A stretch of DNA of 12,026 nt. It comes from Pseudomonadota bacterium. Its GTDB lineage: Bacteria; Pseudomonadota; Gammaproteobacteria; Acidiferrobacterales; UBA6901. Below are positions 1-9,921 of the stretch, piece by piece; position 1 is the stretch's first letter; each line of letters begins with the position of its first letter. Made by a program: the position numbers and the translations under genes. The notes under the pieces were generated by a model that searched no databases, was not told the DNA's origin, and was given only the letters and a program-made list of their open reading frames with translations. The stretch lies in NCBI GenBank assembly GCA_021783175.1, contig JAJXUF010000094.1:1-12026 (forward strand). The letters run 5' to 3'.

Positions 1-1016
1 AGGTCGATCTTGTTGCGCAGCAGGGTATACGGCAAATGCGACGGCAAGTATGCCTGCAGCAATTCGACGCCTTCAGCGCCTGCGTCGTCAACGATGAGCA
101 GTACACGGTCGGCTTGCTCGATAGCGGCACGGGCACGACGGATGCCCTCGCTTTCCACGTCGTCTTCGCTGTCTCGCAGACCCGCCGTATCCAATAAGTG
201 CAGTGGCATTCCGTCTAGATGCATGTATTCGCGCACTACATCGCGCGTGGTACCGGGATGAGGGCTGACGATGGCGCGGTCGCTTTGCGCGAGGGCATTG
301 AGCAGGCTGGATTTGCCGGCATTGGGGCGGCCAGCCAGAACCACCGTCATGCCTTCACGCAGCAGACAGCCTTGGCGCGCAGGTTCCAGCAGTTCCTTGA
401 GACTCGCCTGCAGAGAGCTGCAATGCTCGTGAAGCGCTGGTTCTGCTAGAAAATCTATTTCTTCTTCCGGAAAATCGATCGCTGCCTCCACCTGAACGCG
501 CAGCGCGACGAGACTTTCAGCTATTTTGCCTATGCGTTCGGAGAACTCGCCTTGCAGTGAGCGCATTGCAGCGCGTGCAGCGCTGGCCGATCCGCTTTCA
601 ATCAGGTCGGCGACCGCTTCCGCCTGGGCAAGGTCGAGTTTGCCGTTGACAAACGCACGTTCGGAGAACTCGCCGGGACGTGCCGCACGGGCACCGAGCT
701 CGATGAGCCGCGCCATGAGCAGGTCCATGACAACTGGGCCGCCGTGGCCGTGAAGCTCGAGGACATCTTCGCCGGTAAAGGACGCCGGCCGGGGAAAGAA
801 TATAGCCACCCCGTGGTCGATGGCTTGGCCACGGGTGTCGCGAAACTTGCGCACTAGCGCCAGGCGGGGCTGCGGTAGGACGCCGAGGATGGCGTGCGCC
901 AGCTGCGCCACCAGAGGGCCGGACACCCGCACGATGCCGATGCCGCCTCGGCCGGGCGGTGTTGCTATTGCCGCGATGGTGTCCCCGCCGTTCCGGGCGC
1001 GAGGAGAATTATCCAT
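1..1016 (-). CDS. mnmE: tRNA uridine-5-carboxymethylaminomethyl modification GTPase MnmE (3' part outside the window)
   Basis: MnmE, with MnmG, modifies the wobble uridine (U34) of certain tRNAs; it is a GTPase of the cytoplasm. I translated the minus strand from ATG at 1016-1014 and it stays open to the window edge (338 codons; family length is about 450). The N-terminal tetrahydrofolate-binding domain is recognisable ([21 protein letters not shown] from about residue 13, and [26 protein letters not shown]). The G domain shows G1 GRPNAGKS at residues 229-236, then GTTRDVV, DTAG, and NKIDL at the edge. The C-terminal CxGK motif would lie outside the window. It is last in the rpmH operon, 12 bases after the yidC stop. 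No Shine-Dalgarno sequence is visible before this ATG and no other start is available in frame, so translation may be coupled to yidC. Confidence 0.96.
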   Translation of the reverse strand, partial: MDNSPRARNGGDTIAAIATPPGRGGIGIVRVSGPLVAQLAHAILGVLPQPRLALVRKFRDTRGQAIDHGVAIFFPRPASFTGEDVLELHGHGGPVVMDLLMARLIELGARAARPGEFSERAFVNGKLDLAQAEAVADLIESGSASAARAAMRSLQGEFSERIGKIAESLVALRVQVEAAIDFPEEEIDFLAEPALHEHCSSLQASLKELLEPARQGCLLREGMTVVLAGRPNAGKSSLLNALAQSDRAIVSPHPGTTRDVVREYMHLDGMPLHLLDTAGLRDSEDDVESEGIRRARAAIEQADRVLLIVDDAGAEGVELLQAYLPSHLPYTLLRNKID

Positions 1017-1028
1017 GGCGGCTGGTGG

Positions 1029-2672
1029 CTATTTCTTGTTGCGTGCGCTGGCCTCGAACCGGTGTGTGATCCACCATTGCTGTGCGATCGAGAGAATGTT
1101 TTGAACCACCCAGTACAGGACGAGTCCGGCAGGAAAGAAGGCAAAGAAAAATGTGAATAGCACGGGCATGGCCATCATGACCTTGCGCTGCATCGGGTCG
1201 GTCATCTGCGGGCTGATGATCTGTTGCGTCAACATCGAGATGCCCATGAGGATCGGCAGAATGAAATACGGGTCGGCTGCAGACAGGTCATGGATCCAGA
1301 ATATGAAAGGTGCTTGGCGCAACTCCACGGTTTCGAGCAAGACCCAGTAGAGCGAAATGAAAACCGGTATCTGTACAACGATCGGTAAACAGCCGCCGAG
1401 CGGATTGATCTTCTCCGTCTTGTAGATCTCCATCATCGCCTTGCTCATCTTCTCGCGATCGTCGCCGTAACGCTCCTTGAGGCTCGCAAGTTTAGGCTGC
1501 ACGCGGCGCAGATGGGCCATCGAGCGGTAGCTGGTGGCCGATAGCGGGTAAAAGGCGAGTTTGATCAGCACCGTTAGCAAGATGATCGACCAACCCCAGT
1601 TGCCAACGATGTCGTGGATATGAGCCAGCAACCAGTAAAGGGGTGCGGCGATGAAGGTGAGCAGGCCGTAGTCGACCGTCAGATCGAGTCCTGGTGCGAC
1701 TTTTTTGAGGCGCGCCTGTTCCGTTGGCCCGGCGTAAAGGCGGGCGTCGAGAGTGGCGGTTGCCCCGGGGGCAATGGTGGTTGGAGCCGTCGTCTTGTAA
1801 CCGACTGTGTAGTGATTGCCATCGCTGACCAGGCTGTAGAACTCGCTGGCTGTTGTCGCTGGCGGCACCCAGGCGCCGACAAAATAATGCTCCAGCATTG
1901 CCACCCAGCCGCCGGTTACGTTCATTTTGAGCGGTTTGGCGGCCATATGTTCGAAGGGGACCTTGTCGTATTTTTTGGCCGGGCTGTAGACGGCGGCGCC
2001 GGTATAGCTCGGCGCCACACCAAACATGTGGTGCGGAGGCGCGATGTAGCTACGCAGCAGTTGCGCATATAGATAAGCGTTGCGCGGCTGTTTGCCACCA
2101 TTGGTGATGGCATAACTTACATCCACGACATAGCTGTTGCGGTGGAATGTGTAAGTTTTAGTGACGCGCAGACCGTCAGGCCCGCTCCAGGTAAGCGGTA
2201 CCTGCAGCGTTTGCTGGCCGGGTGCGAGTTGGTAAGTGGTAGCGCTAGTGTTGTAGAGCGTCTTGTGGTTGGGCCAGAACGGTGAGTGGCCGAACAAACC
2301 TGTTTGGACGTAGAAGAGGTAGTTGCCGGCATCGCGCAGCAGCTCGAACGGCTTTTGAGGTTCACCTACTTTTACTGGGTAGGCGCGTAGGTACAGGTCG
2401 CGTAGATCGCCACCACTGGTGTCAATTTGCGCCTGCAGGAGGTCGGTCGTGATGTGAATGCGCTGGCCGTGAGGTGGCTCGCTGCTGGGTGCCGTGCTCG
2501 TGGCTTGGGTGCCGGGAGTCGTGAGCGTGGGTACGGTTGACCCCGACGGCGATGTCGTTGTGCTGGTGGTCGGCGCCACTGGGGCTTCGATATGTTGCTT
2601 GTCCCACGCCTGCCACAGAAACAGGAGGATCACGGACAAGGCAACAACAAGGATGAGTCGCTGGTTATCCAT
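1029..2672 (-). CDS. yidC: Membrane protein insertase YidC
   Basis: YidC inserts and folds inner-membrane proteins, alone or with SecYEG. The 547 residues match the E. coli length (548). Visible parts are: an N-terminal membrane segment (about residues 6-22); a linker rich in Thr, Ser and Pro (about 31-68); a large periplasmic domain; and the conserved five-helix core from about residue 333, including the cytoplasmic hairpin region ([14 protein letters not shown]) and [18 protein letters not shown]. The groove residue that is Arg366 in E. coli appears as Lys at about 371 ([10 protein letters not shown]), so the positive charge is kept. A short basic tail ends the protein. The start overlaps the yidD stop by 8 bases, and AAAGG inside yidD is a plausible ribosome-binding site. 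The coding strand is C-rich at third positions. Confidence 0.98.
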   Translation of the reverse strand: MDNQRLILVVALSVILLFLWQAWDKQHIEAPVAPTTSTTTSPSGSTVPTLTTPGTQATSTAPSSEPPHGQRIHITTDLLQAQIDTSGGDLRDLYLRAYPVKVGEPQKPFELLRDAGNYLFYVQTGLFGHSPFWPNHKTLYNTSATTYQLAPGQQTLQVPLTWSGPDGLRVTKTYTFHRNSYVVDVSYAITNGGKQPRNAYLYAQLLRSYIAPPHHMFGVAPSYTGAAVYSPAKKYDKVPFEHMAAKPLKMNVTGGWVAMLEHYFVGAWVPPATTASEFYSLVSDGNHYTVGYKTTAPTTIAPGATATLDARLYAGPTEQARLKKVAPGLDLTVDYGLLTFIAAPLYWLLAHIHDIVGNWGWSIILLTVLIKLAFYPLSATSYRSMAHLRRVQPKLASLKERYGDDREKMSKAMMEIYKTEKINPLGGCLPIVVQIPVFISLYWVLLETVELRQAPFIFWIHDLSAADPYFILPILMGISMLTQQIISPQMTDPMQRKVMMAMPVLFTFFFAFFPAGLVLYWVVQNILSIAQQWWITHRFEASARNKK

Positions 2673-2913
2673 GATGGCCTTTCAGGAGTCGGGTAGCGGA
2701 TCTAGGCGGTACAGGGTCGAGACCACCGGGGTGCCATGGATGGCAGCGCAGTAAGCGGCGTACGGAAAGCCATGCGCCCTTCAGCAAGCCATGGGTCTCC
2801 AAGGCTTCCTGAGCATAGTGCGAGCAGCTGGGGTAGAAGCGGCACTGATTGCCCAGCAGCGGGCTGATCGCGTAGCGATAGGCGCGGATGAGGAGTATTA
2901 GGGCTTTGCGCAT
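2665..2913 (-). CDS. yidD: Membrane protein insertion efficiency factor YidD
   Basis: YidD is a small membrane-associated protein that helps YidC-dependent insertion. The ATG at 2913-2911 gives 82 residues starting [18 protein letters not shown], the usual start of the family. A TTG seven codons upstream (2934) is possible but adds nothing conserved. The family signature is present: an amphipathic N-terminal helix, then [17 protein letters not shown] with the conserved cysteines, and [16 protein letters not shown]. It overlaps the end of rnpA by 16 bases and the start of yidC by 8 bases, the usual tight rnpA-yidD-yidC packing that suggests coupled translation. Confidence 0.95.
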   Translation of the reverse strand: MRKALILLIRAYRYAISPLLGNQCRFYPSCSHYAQEALETHGLLKGAWLSVRRLLRCHPWHPGGLDPVPPRSATRLLKGHHG

Positions 2914-3272
2914 GACTGGGAAATCCGGTCCCAATGACGTTGCAGTGCCGCGCGCAGCGCGCCGCGTGTTTCTTTGGCGGCAGGCGCGCGTGCGACGACT
3001 ACCACATCTGCCGGCGGGAGTTGCGCGCGGTTGTGGCGGAAAGATTCTCGGATTTGGCGTTTTATCACGTTGCGCACGACAGCTTTGGGTGACACCTTAC
3101 GGCCAACGGTGACGCCGAGGCGCGGGTGGCCGAGATTGTTTTGGGCGACAGACACAGTGAAGAACGAATCACTGGATCGCCGGCCTTCGCGCAGGACGCG
3201 TTGGAACCCTGTGCTGGCGAGTAAGCGGTAGGTTTTCGGCAGCTCGTGCCCGGCTGCGGTTTCAAGGGTCAG
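2898..3272 (-). CDS. rnpA: Ribonuclease P protein component (start codon unusual)
   Basis: RnpA is the protein subunit of RNase P; it binds the catalytic RNA and helps mature tRNA 5' ends. Conserved parts are clear: [42 protein letters not shown], and the basic signature [13 protein letters not shown], followed by ADVVVVAR. The stop TAA is at 2900-2898. The start is a problem. Between the rpmH stop and the conserved domain the frame has no ATG, GTG or TTG. I placed the start at CTG 3272-3270, which overlaps the rpmH stop as CTGA and gives 124 residues, a normal length. Other options are a CTG at 3242 (114 residues), or the TTG at 3449, which would give 183 residues and enclose the whole of rpmH in another frame, as described for Thermus. 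The product is certain; the start is not. Confidence 0.9.
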   Translation of the reverse strand: MTLETAAGHELPKTYRLLASTGFQRVLREGRRSSDSFFTVSVAQNNLGHPRLGVTVGRKVSPKAVVRNVIKRQIRESFRHNRAQLPPADVVVVARAPAAKETRGALRAALQRHWDRISQSCAKP

Positions 3273-3403
3273 GCGCTTAGCCGTGCCCGCCCACGCGCGC
3301 GTCGGGCGCTCAGTACGGCACGGCCGCCGGCGGTGCTCATGCGTGCGCGGAAACCATGGGTGCGTTTGCGCTTCAGCACGCTGGGTTGGTAAGTTCTCTT
3401 CAT
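3269..3403 (-). CDS. rpmH: 50S ribosomal protein L34
   Basis: L34 is a small, very basic protein of the large ribosomal subunit. The ATG at 3403-3401 gives 44 residues beginning [20 protein letters not shown], and the rest ([22 protein letters not shown]) is the family consensus; the length is typical. An upstream extension of 26 codons is open but not conserved and runs into the promoter, so I rejected it. AGGCGA about eight bases upstream can serve as ribosome-binding site. It is the first gene of the minus-strand operon, divergent from dnaA. Confidence 0.98.
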   Translation of the reverse strand: MKRTYQPSVLKRKRTHGFRARMSTAGGRAVLSARRARGRARLSA

Positions 3404-3458
3404 GACTAGTCGCCTGCGTGGTTGGTATCGGGTAGCCGATGTTCTGCAAAGGGGCGCA

Positions 3459-3488
3459 AACTTACTGCCTTTGACGCGCATTTGTCAA
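3459..3488 (-). promoter_or_regulatory. Candidate sigma-70 promoter of the rpmH operon
   Basis: On the minus strand a perfect -35 TTGACA (3488-3483) is followed after 18 bases by TAAGTT (3464-3459), a weak -10. It lies about 55 bases before the rpmH ATG. The -35 forms half of an inverted repeat, TTGAC-8 bases-GTCAA (3471-3488). Confidence 0.5.
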
Positions 3489-3543
3489 CCGCTTGAGGCA
3501 TTTTCTAGGCAGGTAAAGGTCGCAGGCGACTTTAGCGGCTGCT

Positions 3544-3552
3544 TGTGGATAA
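3544..3552 (-). promoter_or_regulatory. DnaA box (perfect TTATCCACA) upstream of dnaA
   Basis: The plus strand reads TGTGGATAA, the exact complement of the consensus DnaA box TTATCCACA. It lies 70 bases before the dnaA start. In E. coli and others a box here lets DnaA repress its own gene; that role is inferred. Confidence 0.8.
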
Positions 3553-3621
3553 CTGCGCCACGAGAGGCTAGACTTGCCGGTCCCTGATGTCGACGCATAA
3601 CTTTAAATTTTGGGACGGGAC

Positions 3622-4962
3622 GTGGGTCAGCCAGTATTGTGGAAAAAGTGTCTTGAGCGCCTGGAAGAGGAGCTGTCCGCCCAACAGTTCAATACCTGGA
3701 TTCGCCCGTTGCAGGCAGTTCGTGAGGCGCGCTCGTTGCGTTTGTTGGCTCCAAATCGATTCGTGATGGATTGGGTGCGAGAACGCTTCATGAATCGCAT
3801 CACCGAACTCGCCGGCCAGTACAATCAACACGAGGTGGACGTTGTCATTGAGATCGGTGGAGGAGTGGCGCCTGATTCGGAGGCAGGAGCTGGGAGCCGC
3901 TCAACTGGTGGTGAACGGCCAAGCAAAAGGCCGGCTGTTGTACCAGGGAGACTAAACCCGGACTTCACGTTCGATACTCATGTTGAAGGAAAGTCGAATC
4001 AGTTGGCGCGCGCGGCGGCAAGGCAAGTAGGCGAGAATGCTGGCGGTGCCTACAATCCTTTGTTTATTTACGGCGGCGTGGGGCTGGGTAAGACCCATCT
4101 GATGCAGGCGGCTGGCCATCTCATGATGGAGGAAATGCCGGATGCGCGCGTGGCCTATGTCCATTCAGAGCGCTTTGTTGCTGACATGGTGAAAGCGCTG
4201 CAACACAACGCGATTAACGAATTCAAGCGCCACTACCGTACGTTGGATGCGCTACTGATCGACGACATCCAGTTTTTTGTTGGCAAGGAACGCTCTCAAG
4301 AGGAATTCTTTCATACATTCAATAACTTGCTTGAGGGACAGCGGCAAGTCATTATCACATCAGATCGGTTTCCGAAAGAGCTGGTAGGTGTTGAGGAAAG
4401 ATTGATCTCGCGTTTCGGCAGCGGATTGACGGTGTCGATCGATCCGCCGGAACTGGAAACGCGAGTGGCGATCTTGATGAAGAAGGCGCAGCAAGAGGGT
4501 GTGGCTTTATCGGAGGAAGTGGCGTTCTTTATCGCCAAGCGCGTGCGTTCCAATGTGCGCGAGCTGGAGGGAGCACTGCGCAGGGTGATTGCGGGCGCGC
4601 GTTTCACCGGACAACCAATCAGCATGGAGTTGGCCGGCGAGGCGCTGAAAGATTTGCTGGCGTTCCACGAACGTCTGGTGACGATTAACAACATACAAAA
4701 AACCGTGGCTGAGTATTACAAGATCCGAGTGTCTGATCTGCACTCGAAGAGTCGGGCGCGGCAGGTTGCGCGCCCGAGGCAGGTTGCGATGGCATTGGCG
4801 AAAGAGTTGACGAGTCACAGTTTGCCGGAGATTGGTGACGCCTTCGGAGGCCGGGATCACACGACGGTGATTCACGCATGCCGCAAGATTGAAGAGTTGT
4901 CGCAAAACGATGTGCGAGTAAAGGAAGATTACGGCAATCTGCTACGCATTCTGACGACCTGA
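3622..4962 (+). CDS. dnaA: Chromosomal replication initiator protein DnaA
   Basis: DnaA is the AAA+ ATPase that binds DnaA boxes and opens the origin. I chose GTG at 3622, giving 446 residues beginning (M)[20 protein letters not shown]; relatives start a few residues before the same LWxxC. TTG at 3610 or 3637 are alternatives. Domain I covers about residues 1-80 ([11 protein letters not shown]), followed by a short variable domain II. Domain III has Walker A GGVGLGKT at 151-158, Walker [10 protein letters not shown] with Asp214-Asp215, and the arginine-finger region [14 protein letters not shown]. Domain IV carries the DNA-binding signature [15 protein letters not shown] from residue 409. All key residues are present. 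A perfect DnaA box lies upstream. Many codons end in G or T, unlike gyrB and yidC. Confidence 0.98.
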   Translation: MGQPVLWKKCLERLEEELSAQQFNTWIRPLQAVREARSLRLLAPNRFVMDWVRERFMNRITELAGQYNQHEVDVVIEIGGGVAPDSEAGAGSRSTGGERPSKRPAVVPGRLNPDFTFDTHVEGKSNQLARAAARQVGENAGGAYNPLFIYGGVGLGKTHLMQAAGHLMMEEMPDARVAYVHSERFVADMVKALQHNAINEFKRHYRTLDALLIDDIQFFVGKERSQEEFFHTFNNLLEGQRQVIITSDRFPKELVGVEERLISRFGSGLTVSIDPPELETRVAILMKKAQQEGVALSEEVAFFIAKRVRSNVRELEGALRRVIAGARFTGQPISMELAGEALKDLLAFHERLVTINNIQKTVAEYYKIRVSDLHSKSRARQVARPRQVAMALAKELTSHSLPEIGDAFGGRDHTTVIHACRKIEELSQNDVRVKEDYGNLLRILTT

Positions 4963-4978
4963 AGAGATGCGTGTAGCG

Positions 4979-4987
4979 TGTGGATAA
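4979..4987 (-). promoter_or_regulatory. DnaA box (perfect TTATCCACA)
   Basis: The plus strand reads TGTGGATAA, an exact match on the minus strand, 17 bases after the dnaA stop. It points opposite to the three weaker boxes that follow. Confidence 0.85.
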
Positions 4988-5025
4988 AACTGGGGACGTG
5001 GGCGAGGTGCTGGTAAGGACGAAAA

Positions 5026-5034
5026 TTGTTCACA
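5026..5034 (+). promoter_or_regulatory. Weak DnaA box (TTGTTCACA)
   Basis: One mismatch to TTATNCACA, at position 3. Supported mainly by being inside the box cluster. Confidence 0.45.
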
Positions 5035-5070
5035 AAACCGCAACCGGAAGTTCACAGACAAGCGGAGTAT

Positions 5071-5079
5071 CTATCCACA
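5071..5079 (+). promoter_or_regulatory. DnaA box (CTATCCACA)
   Basis: One mismatch to TTATCCACA, at the first base; the core ATCCACA is intact. Confidence 0.65.
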
Positions 5080-5124
5080 GATTTGGAATGGCGTCTTGCA
5101 GGGGAATTGCCGGGCGCTGGTGAG

Positions 5125-5133
5125 TTACCCACA
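5125..5133 (+). promoter_or_regulatory. DnaA box (TTACCCACA)
   Basis: One mismatch to TTATCCACA, at position 4. It is the box nearest to the AT-rich tract, where an unwinding-side box is expected. Confidence 0.55.
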
Positions 5134-5148
5134 GAATTCGGTGCTGCC

Positions 5149-5206
5149 TATAACAGTAGTAACAAAGGTTAATTAAATAAAACAGAATGTTTATTTGGAT
5201 AAAGCA
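5149..5206. other. AT-rich tract, probable DNA unwinding element, with hairpin
   Basis: From 5149 to the dnaN start the sequence is dominated by A and T, in contrast to the GC-rich surroundings. It contains an inverted repeat AAATAAA (5175-5181) / TTTATTT (5190-5196) around an 8-base loop. A box-like TTTGGATAA (5194-5202, one mismatch to TGTGGATAA) overlaps the GGA that is the likely dnaN ribosome-binding site. Function is inferred from position and composition. Confidence 0.6.
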
Positions 5207-6307
5207 ATGCAGATAACTATTCAAAGAGAAGAGTTGGTGAAGCCGCTGGGTTTCGTGGCGGGCGTCGTGGAGCGGCGACAGACGTTGCCGATCCTGTCGA
5301 ACGTGATGCTACGTCACAGTCAAGGCGTTTTATCGATGACCGGCACTGATCTTGAGGTTGAGGTGATCGTGAATACCCGGACCGCGCAAGGAGAGGATGG
5401 GGAAATTACGGTGCCGGCGCGCAAGCTGCTCGACATCTGCCGGGCTTTACCCGCCCAGGCGGTGATCGAGTTCCGCTTGGAGAAAGGCAAAGCGCTAATT
5501 AAATCTGGGCGCAGCCGTTTCACGCTTCTGACCATGCCCGCGGCGGAGTTTCCCAATTTGGAAGCATCACAGTGGCAGTGGGCACTTACTTTACCGCAAA
5601 GTAGCCTGCGGCGATTGTTGGAGAAGACACAATTCTGTATGGCGCAACAGGATGTGCGTTACTACCTGAACGGACTGCTGCTAGAGGTGTCGGGCGAGCG
5701 CCTGCGGGCAGTGGCCACGGACGGTCATCGCATGGGTTTGAGTGAGGTGAGGTTAGAGCAGCCGTTTACGGGAGAACGGCAATGCATCATTCCGCGAAAA
5801 GGCGTGTTGGAACTGGTTCGGTTTCTGGCAGATTCGGATGATGAAGTTGAGATAAAAGGAGGAACGAACCATATCCGGGTGGTGATGAAGGATTTGACGT
5901 TTACCTCGAAGTTAATTGATGGGCGTTTTCCGGATTACAGCAAGGTGATTCCGCACAATCAGCAGACGCGGGTGCTGATAGGGCGCGAAGTGTTCAGGGA
6001 AACGTTAAGCCGTGCAGCGATTCTGTCGAATGAGAAGTATCGTGGCGTCAGGTTTACCGTGGGGCCTGGGATGTTGCGCTTGTCGGCGCACAACCCGGAA
6101 CAGGAGGAAGCGCAGGAAGAGTTAGCGATTGACTATAACGGGGATGAGTTGGATATCGGTTTTAATGTGAATTACATCAGCGAAGCAGTGGCTGCGCTGG
6201 AGTCAACGGAAGTCGAGCTGGGTTTAACGGATGCCAACAGCAGTTGCACGTTAACTGCCCCCGGGGACAGCAAAAATCAATACGTTGTAATGCCGATGCG
6301 CCTATAA
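5207..6307 (+). CDS. dnaN: DNA polymerase III beta subunit (sliding clamp)
   Basis: DnaN is the ring-shaped clamp that tethers DNA polymerase III and other partners to DNA. The ATG at 5207 gives 366 residues, exactly the E. coli length, starting MQITIQREELVKPLGFVAGVVERRQTLPILSNVML. A TTG four codons upstream is in frame but falls in the AT-rich tract and is not conserved. The family landmarks are present: GTDLEVE, RSRFTLLTMPAAEFPNLE, RAVATDGHRMG, DGRFPDYSKVIP, SNEKYRGVR, and the C-terminal YVVMPMRL that forms part of the partner-binding pocket. GGA seven bases upstream is a modest ribosome-binding site. recF follows after 25 bases, so the two are probably cotranscribed. Third codon positions are G-rich. 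Confidence 0.98.
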   Translation: MQITIQREELVKPLGFVAGVVERRQTLPILSNVMLRHSQGVLSMTGTDLEVEVIVNTRTAQGEDGEITVPARKLLDICRALPAQAVIEFRLEKGKALIKSGRSRFTLLTMPAAEFPNLEASQWQWALTLPQSSLRRLLEKTQFCMAQQDVRYYLNGLLLEVSGERLRAVATDGHRMGLSEVRLEQPFTGERQCIIPRKGVLELVRFLADSDDEVEIKGGTNHIRVVMKDLTFTSKLIDGRFPDYSKVIPHNQQTRVLIGREVFRETLSRAAILSNEKYRGVRFTVGPGMLRLSAHNPEQEEAQEELAIDYNGDELDIGFNVNYISEAVAALESTEVELGLTDANSSCTLTAPGDSKNQYVVMPMRL

Positions 6308-6332
6308 CGCGGTTGCCGGCTTGGAAGGTGGC

Positions 6333-7388
6333 ATGCCGCTTACCCGCTTGGAAATAAAGAATGTCAGAGTGCTAAGGGACGTCAGTCTGGAGCCCGGGAC
6401 TGGCACCAATGTGATTGTGGGTCCGAATGCGAGCGGTAAAACCACATTGCTGGAAGCCATACATTTATTGGGGACGGGGCGGTCCTTTCGAACGAAGCAG
6501 CTTGCTGGGTTGATCCAAAAAGGCGCGAGCAAGTGGTACATATTCGGAGAATCGCGCGAGGAAAAAGGCGTAAGCCGCATTGGGCTCGAGCATGATGGTC
6601 AGGAAAGGACGATCCACCTGAACGGCATCCCAATCGGTAGTGCTGCAGCATTGGCGCAGGCACTACCATTGCTCGCGATTACGCCTGACACTCATTACCA
6701 GTTTTTGCGCAGTGGGGCGCACCGGCGGGGGGTTTTGGATTGGCTTTTGTTTCACGTGGAACAAGATTTCCATACGCATTGGCTACGTTACCGGCGATTG
6801 CTGGATCAACGCAACGCTGCGCTTCGTAATCGACTACCACCCGCTGCCCGCTACGCCTGGGACCCCGAGCTTGCCGCAACGGGGGAGCGATTGACCTTCT
6901 GGCGCAAGACGCTGTGGCAGCGCTGGCATCAGGAATCCTTACGTTTGGCCGAAGACCTGTTGGAGATACCCGGGGTTCAGCTACATTTCCAACCCGGCTG
7001 GCCCCAGGATCTTCCGTTGCTCGAACAGTTACAGCGCGATCGTGAGCTGGATTCAGCGCGCGGGTATACGCGATCCGGACCCCAGCGGGCCGATATTGCA
7101 ATTGTTTTGGGAGAAAGCGAAGCGCGCTCCGTCGCATCCCATGGACAACAGAAGTTGCTCATTACCGCACTACGCTTGGCACAAGTGCGCCTTTTGGCCC
7201 AACAGCCAGGGAAGCGGTGCGCCTTATTGCTGGATGATATCGGCGCCGAGCTCGATGCGAGGCACCGAGCCCGCGCCGTTGAGGCGCTTAAGACCCTCGA
7301 TTGCCAGGTATTTGTCACCAGTTTGGATGAATGGGATCTGACGCAGACGACCCAAGTGTTTCACGTGGAACACGGCCGCATCCAATAA
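6333..7388 (+). CDS. recF: DNA replication and repair protein RecF
   Basis: RecF is an SMC/ABC-type ATPase that, with RecO and RecR, helps load RecA at gaps and stalled forks. The ATG at 6333 gives 351 residues (family about 355-370), starting MPLTRLEIKNVRVLRDVSLEPG, with GGAAGG just upstream. Walker A is GPNASGKT at residues 30-37, followed by LLEAIHLLGTGRSFR. Further motifs are SGPQRADIAI, the ABC signature region SHGQQKLLITALRLAQ, and Walker B CALLLDDIGAELD; the end is VFVTSLDEWDLTQTTQVFHVEHGRIQ. The gene also contains two identical parS-like 16-mers (6748 and 7357), each read as FHVE plus flanking bases. It is the third gene of dnaA-dnaN-recF. Confidence 0.97.
   Translation: MPLTRLEIKNVRVLRDVSLEPGTGTNVIVGPNASGKTTLLEAIHLLGTGRSFRTKQLAGLIQKGASKWYIFGESREEKGVSRIGLEHDGQERTIHLNGIPIGSAAALAQALPLLAITPDTHYQFLRSGAHRRGVLDWLLFHVEQDFHTHWLRYRRLLDQRNAALRNRLPPAARYAWDPELAATGERLTFWRKTLWQRWHQESLRLAEDLLEIPGVQLHFQPGWPQDLPLLEQLQRDRELDSARGYTRSGPQRADIAIVLGESEARSVASHGQQKLLITALRLAQVRLLAQQPGKRCALLLDDIGAELDARHRARAVEALKTLDCQVFVTSLDEWDLTQTTQVFHVEHGRIQ
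6748..6763 (+). promoter_or_regulatory. parS: parS-like ParB-binding site, copy 1
   Basis: TGTTTCACGTGGAACA matches the chromosomal parS pattern TGTTNCACGTGNAACA at every fixed position. The two halves differ at only one pair. It lies inside recF, in frame as the codons TTT CAC GTG GAA (FHVE), about 1.6 kb from the oriC candidate. Confidence 0.8.
7357..7372 (+). promoter_or_regulatory. parS: parS-like ParB-binding site, copy 2
   Basis: This 16-mer is identical base for base to the copy at 6748 and sits in the same codon phase, at the very end of recF (VFHVEHGRIQ). The two copies start 609 bases apart. Multiple parS sites close to oriC are typical of bacteria with chromosomal ParABS; parA and parB are not in this window. 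Confidence 0.82.
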
Positions 7389-9898
<2,510 letters not shown>

Positions 9899-9921
9899 GC
9901 GGACTCGCGCGTGCTGTCCCT

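Larger units (their letters stand above)
3404..3621. other. rpmH-dnaA divergent control region
   Basis: This 218-base stretch between the two divergent starts has no gene. It holds the rpmH promoter candidate (3459-3488), one perfect DnaA box (3544-3552) and a short AT-rich tract just before dnaA (about 3597-3611). I see no second DnaA box and no GATC. It looks like a promoter region with DnaA autoregulation rather than the main origin, but a role in initiation is not excluded. Confidence 0.7.
4963..5206. other. oriC: Probable chromosomal origin of replication (oriC)
   Basis: The 244 bases between dnaA and dnaN have no gene but hold one perfect DnaA box (4979-4987), three boxes with one mismatch to TTATNCACA (5026, 5071, 5125), and a strongly AT-rich tract next to dnaN (5149-5206). 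Box cluster plus AT-rich unwinding tract is the standard origin layout, and dnaA-dnaN is a common origin location. There is no GATC site in the gap, so the Dam/SeqA control of E. coli is not indicated. The only competing site is the rpmH-dnaA gap, with a single box. Confidence is limited because the strand composition of the window does not switch here as expected. Confidence 0.75.

Noticed and set aside
1614..2072. Plus-strand open frame of 152 codons opposite yidC
   Set aside because: It lies wholly antisense to a well-conserved gene, has no recognisable domain, and is explained by the base composition of yidC.
3404..3481. Upstream extension of rpmH by 26 codons
   Set aside because: It runs into the -10 of the promoter candidate and lacks conservation; MKRTYQPS is the universal L34 start.
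3617..5002. Ten-base direct repeat GGGACGTGGG at 3617 (dnaA start) and 4993 (oriC gap)
   Set aside because: Each copy lies downstream of a perfect DnaA box, but at very different distances; a 10-base match between two regions of this size can arise by chance.
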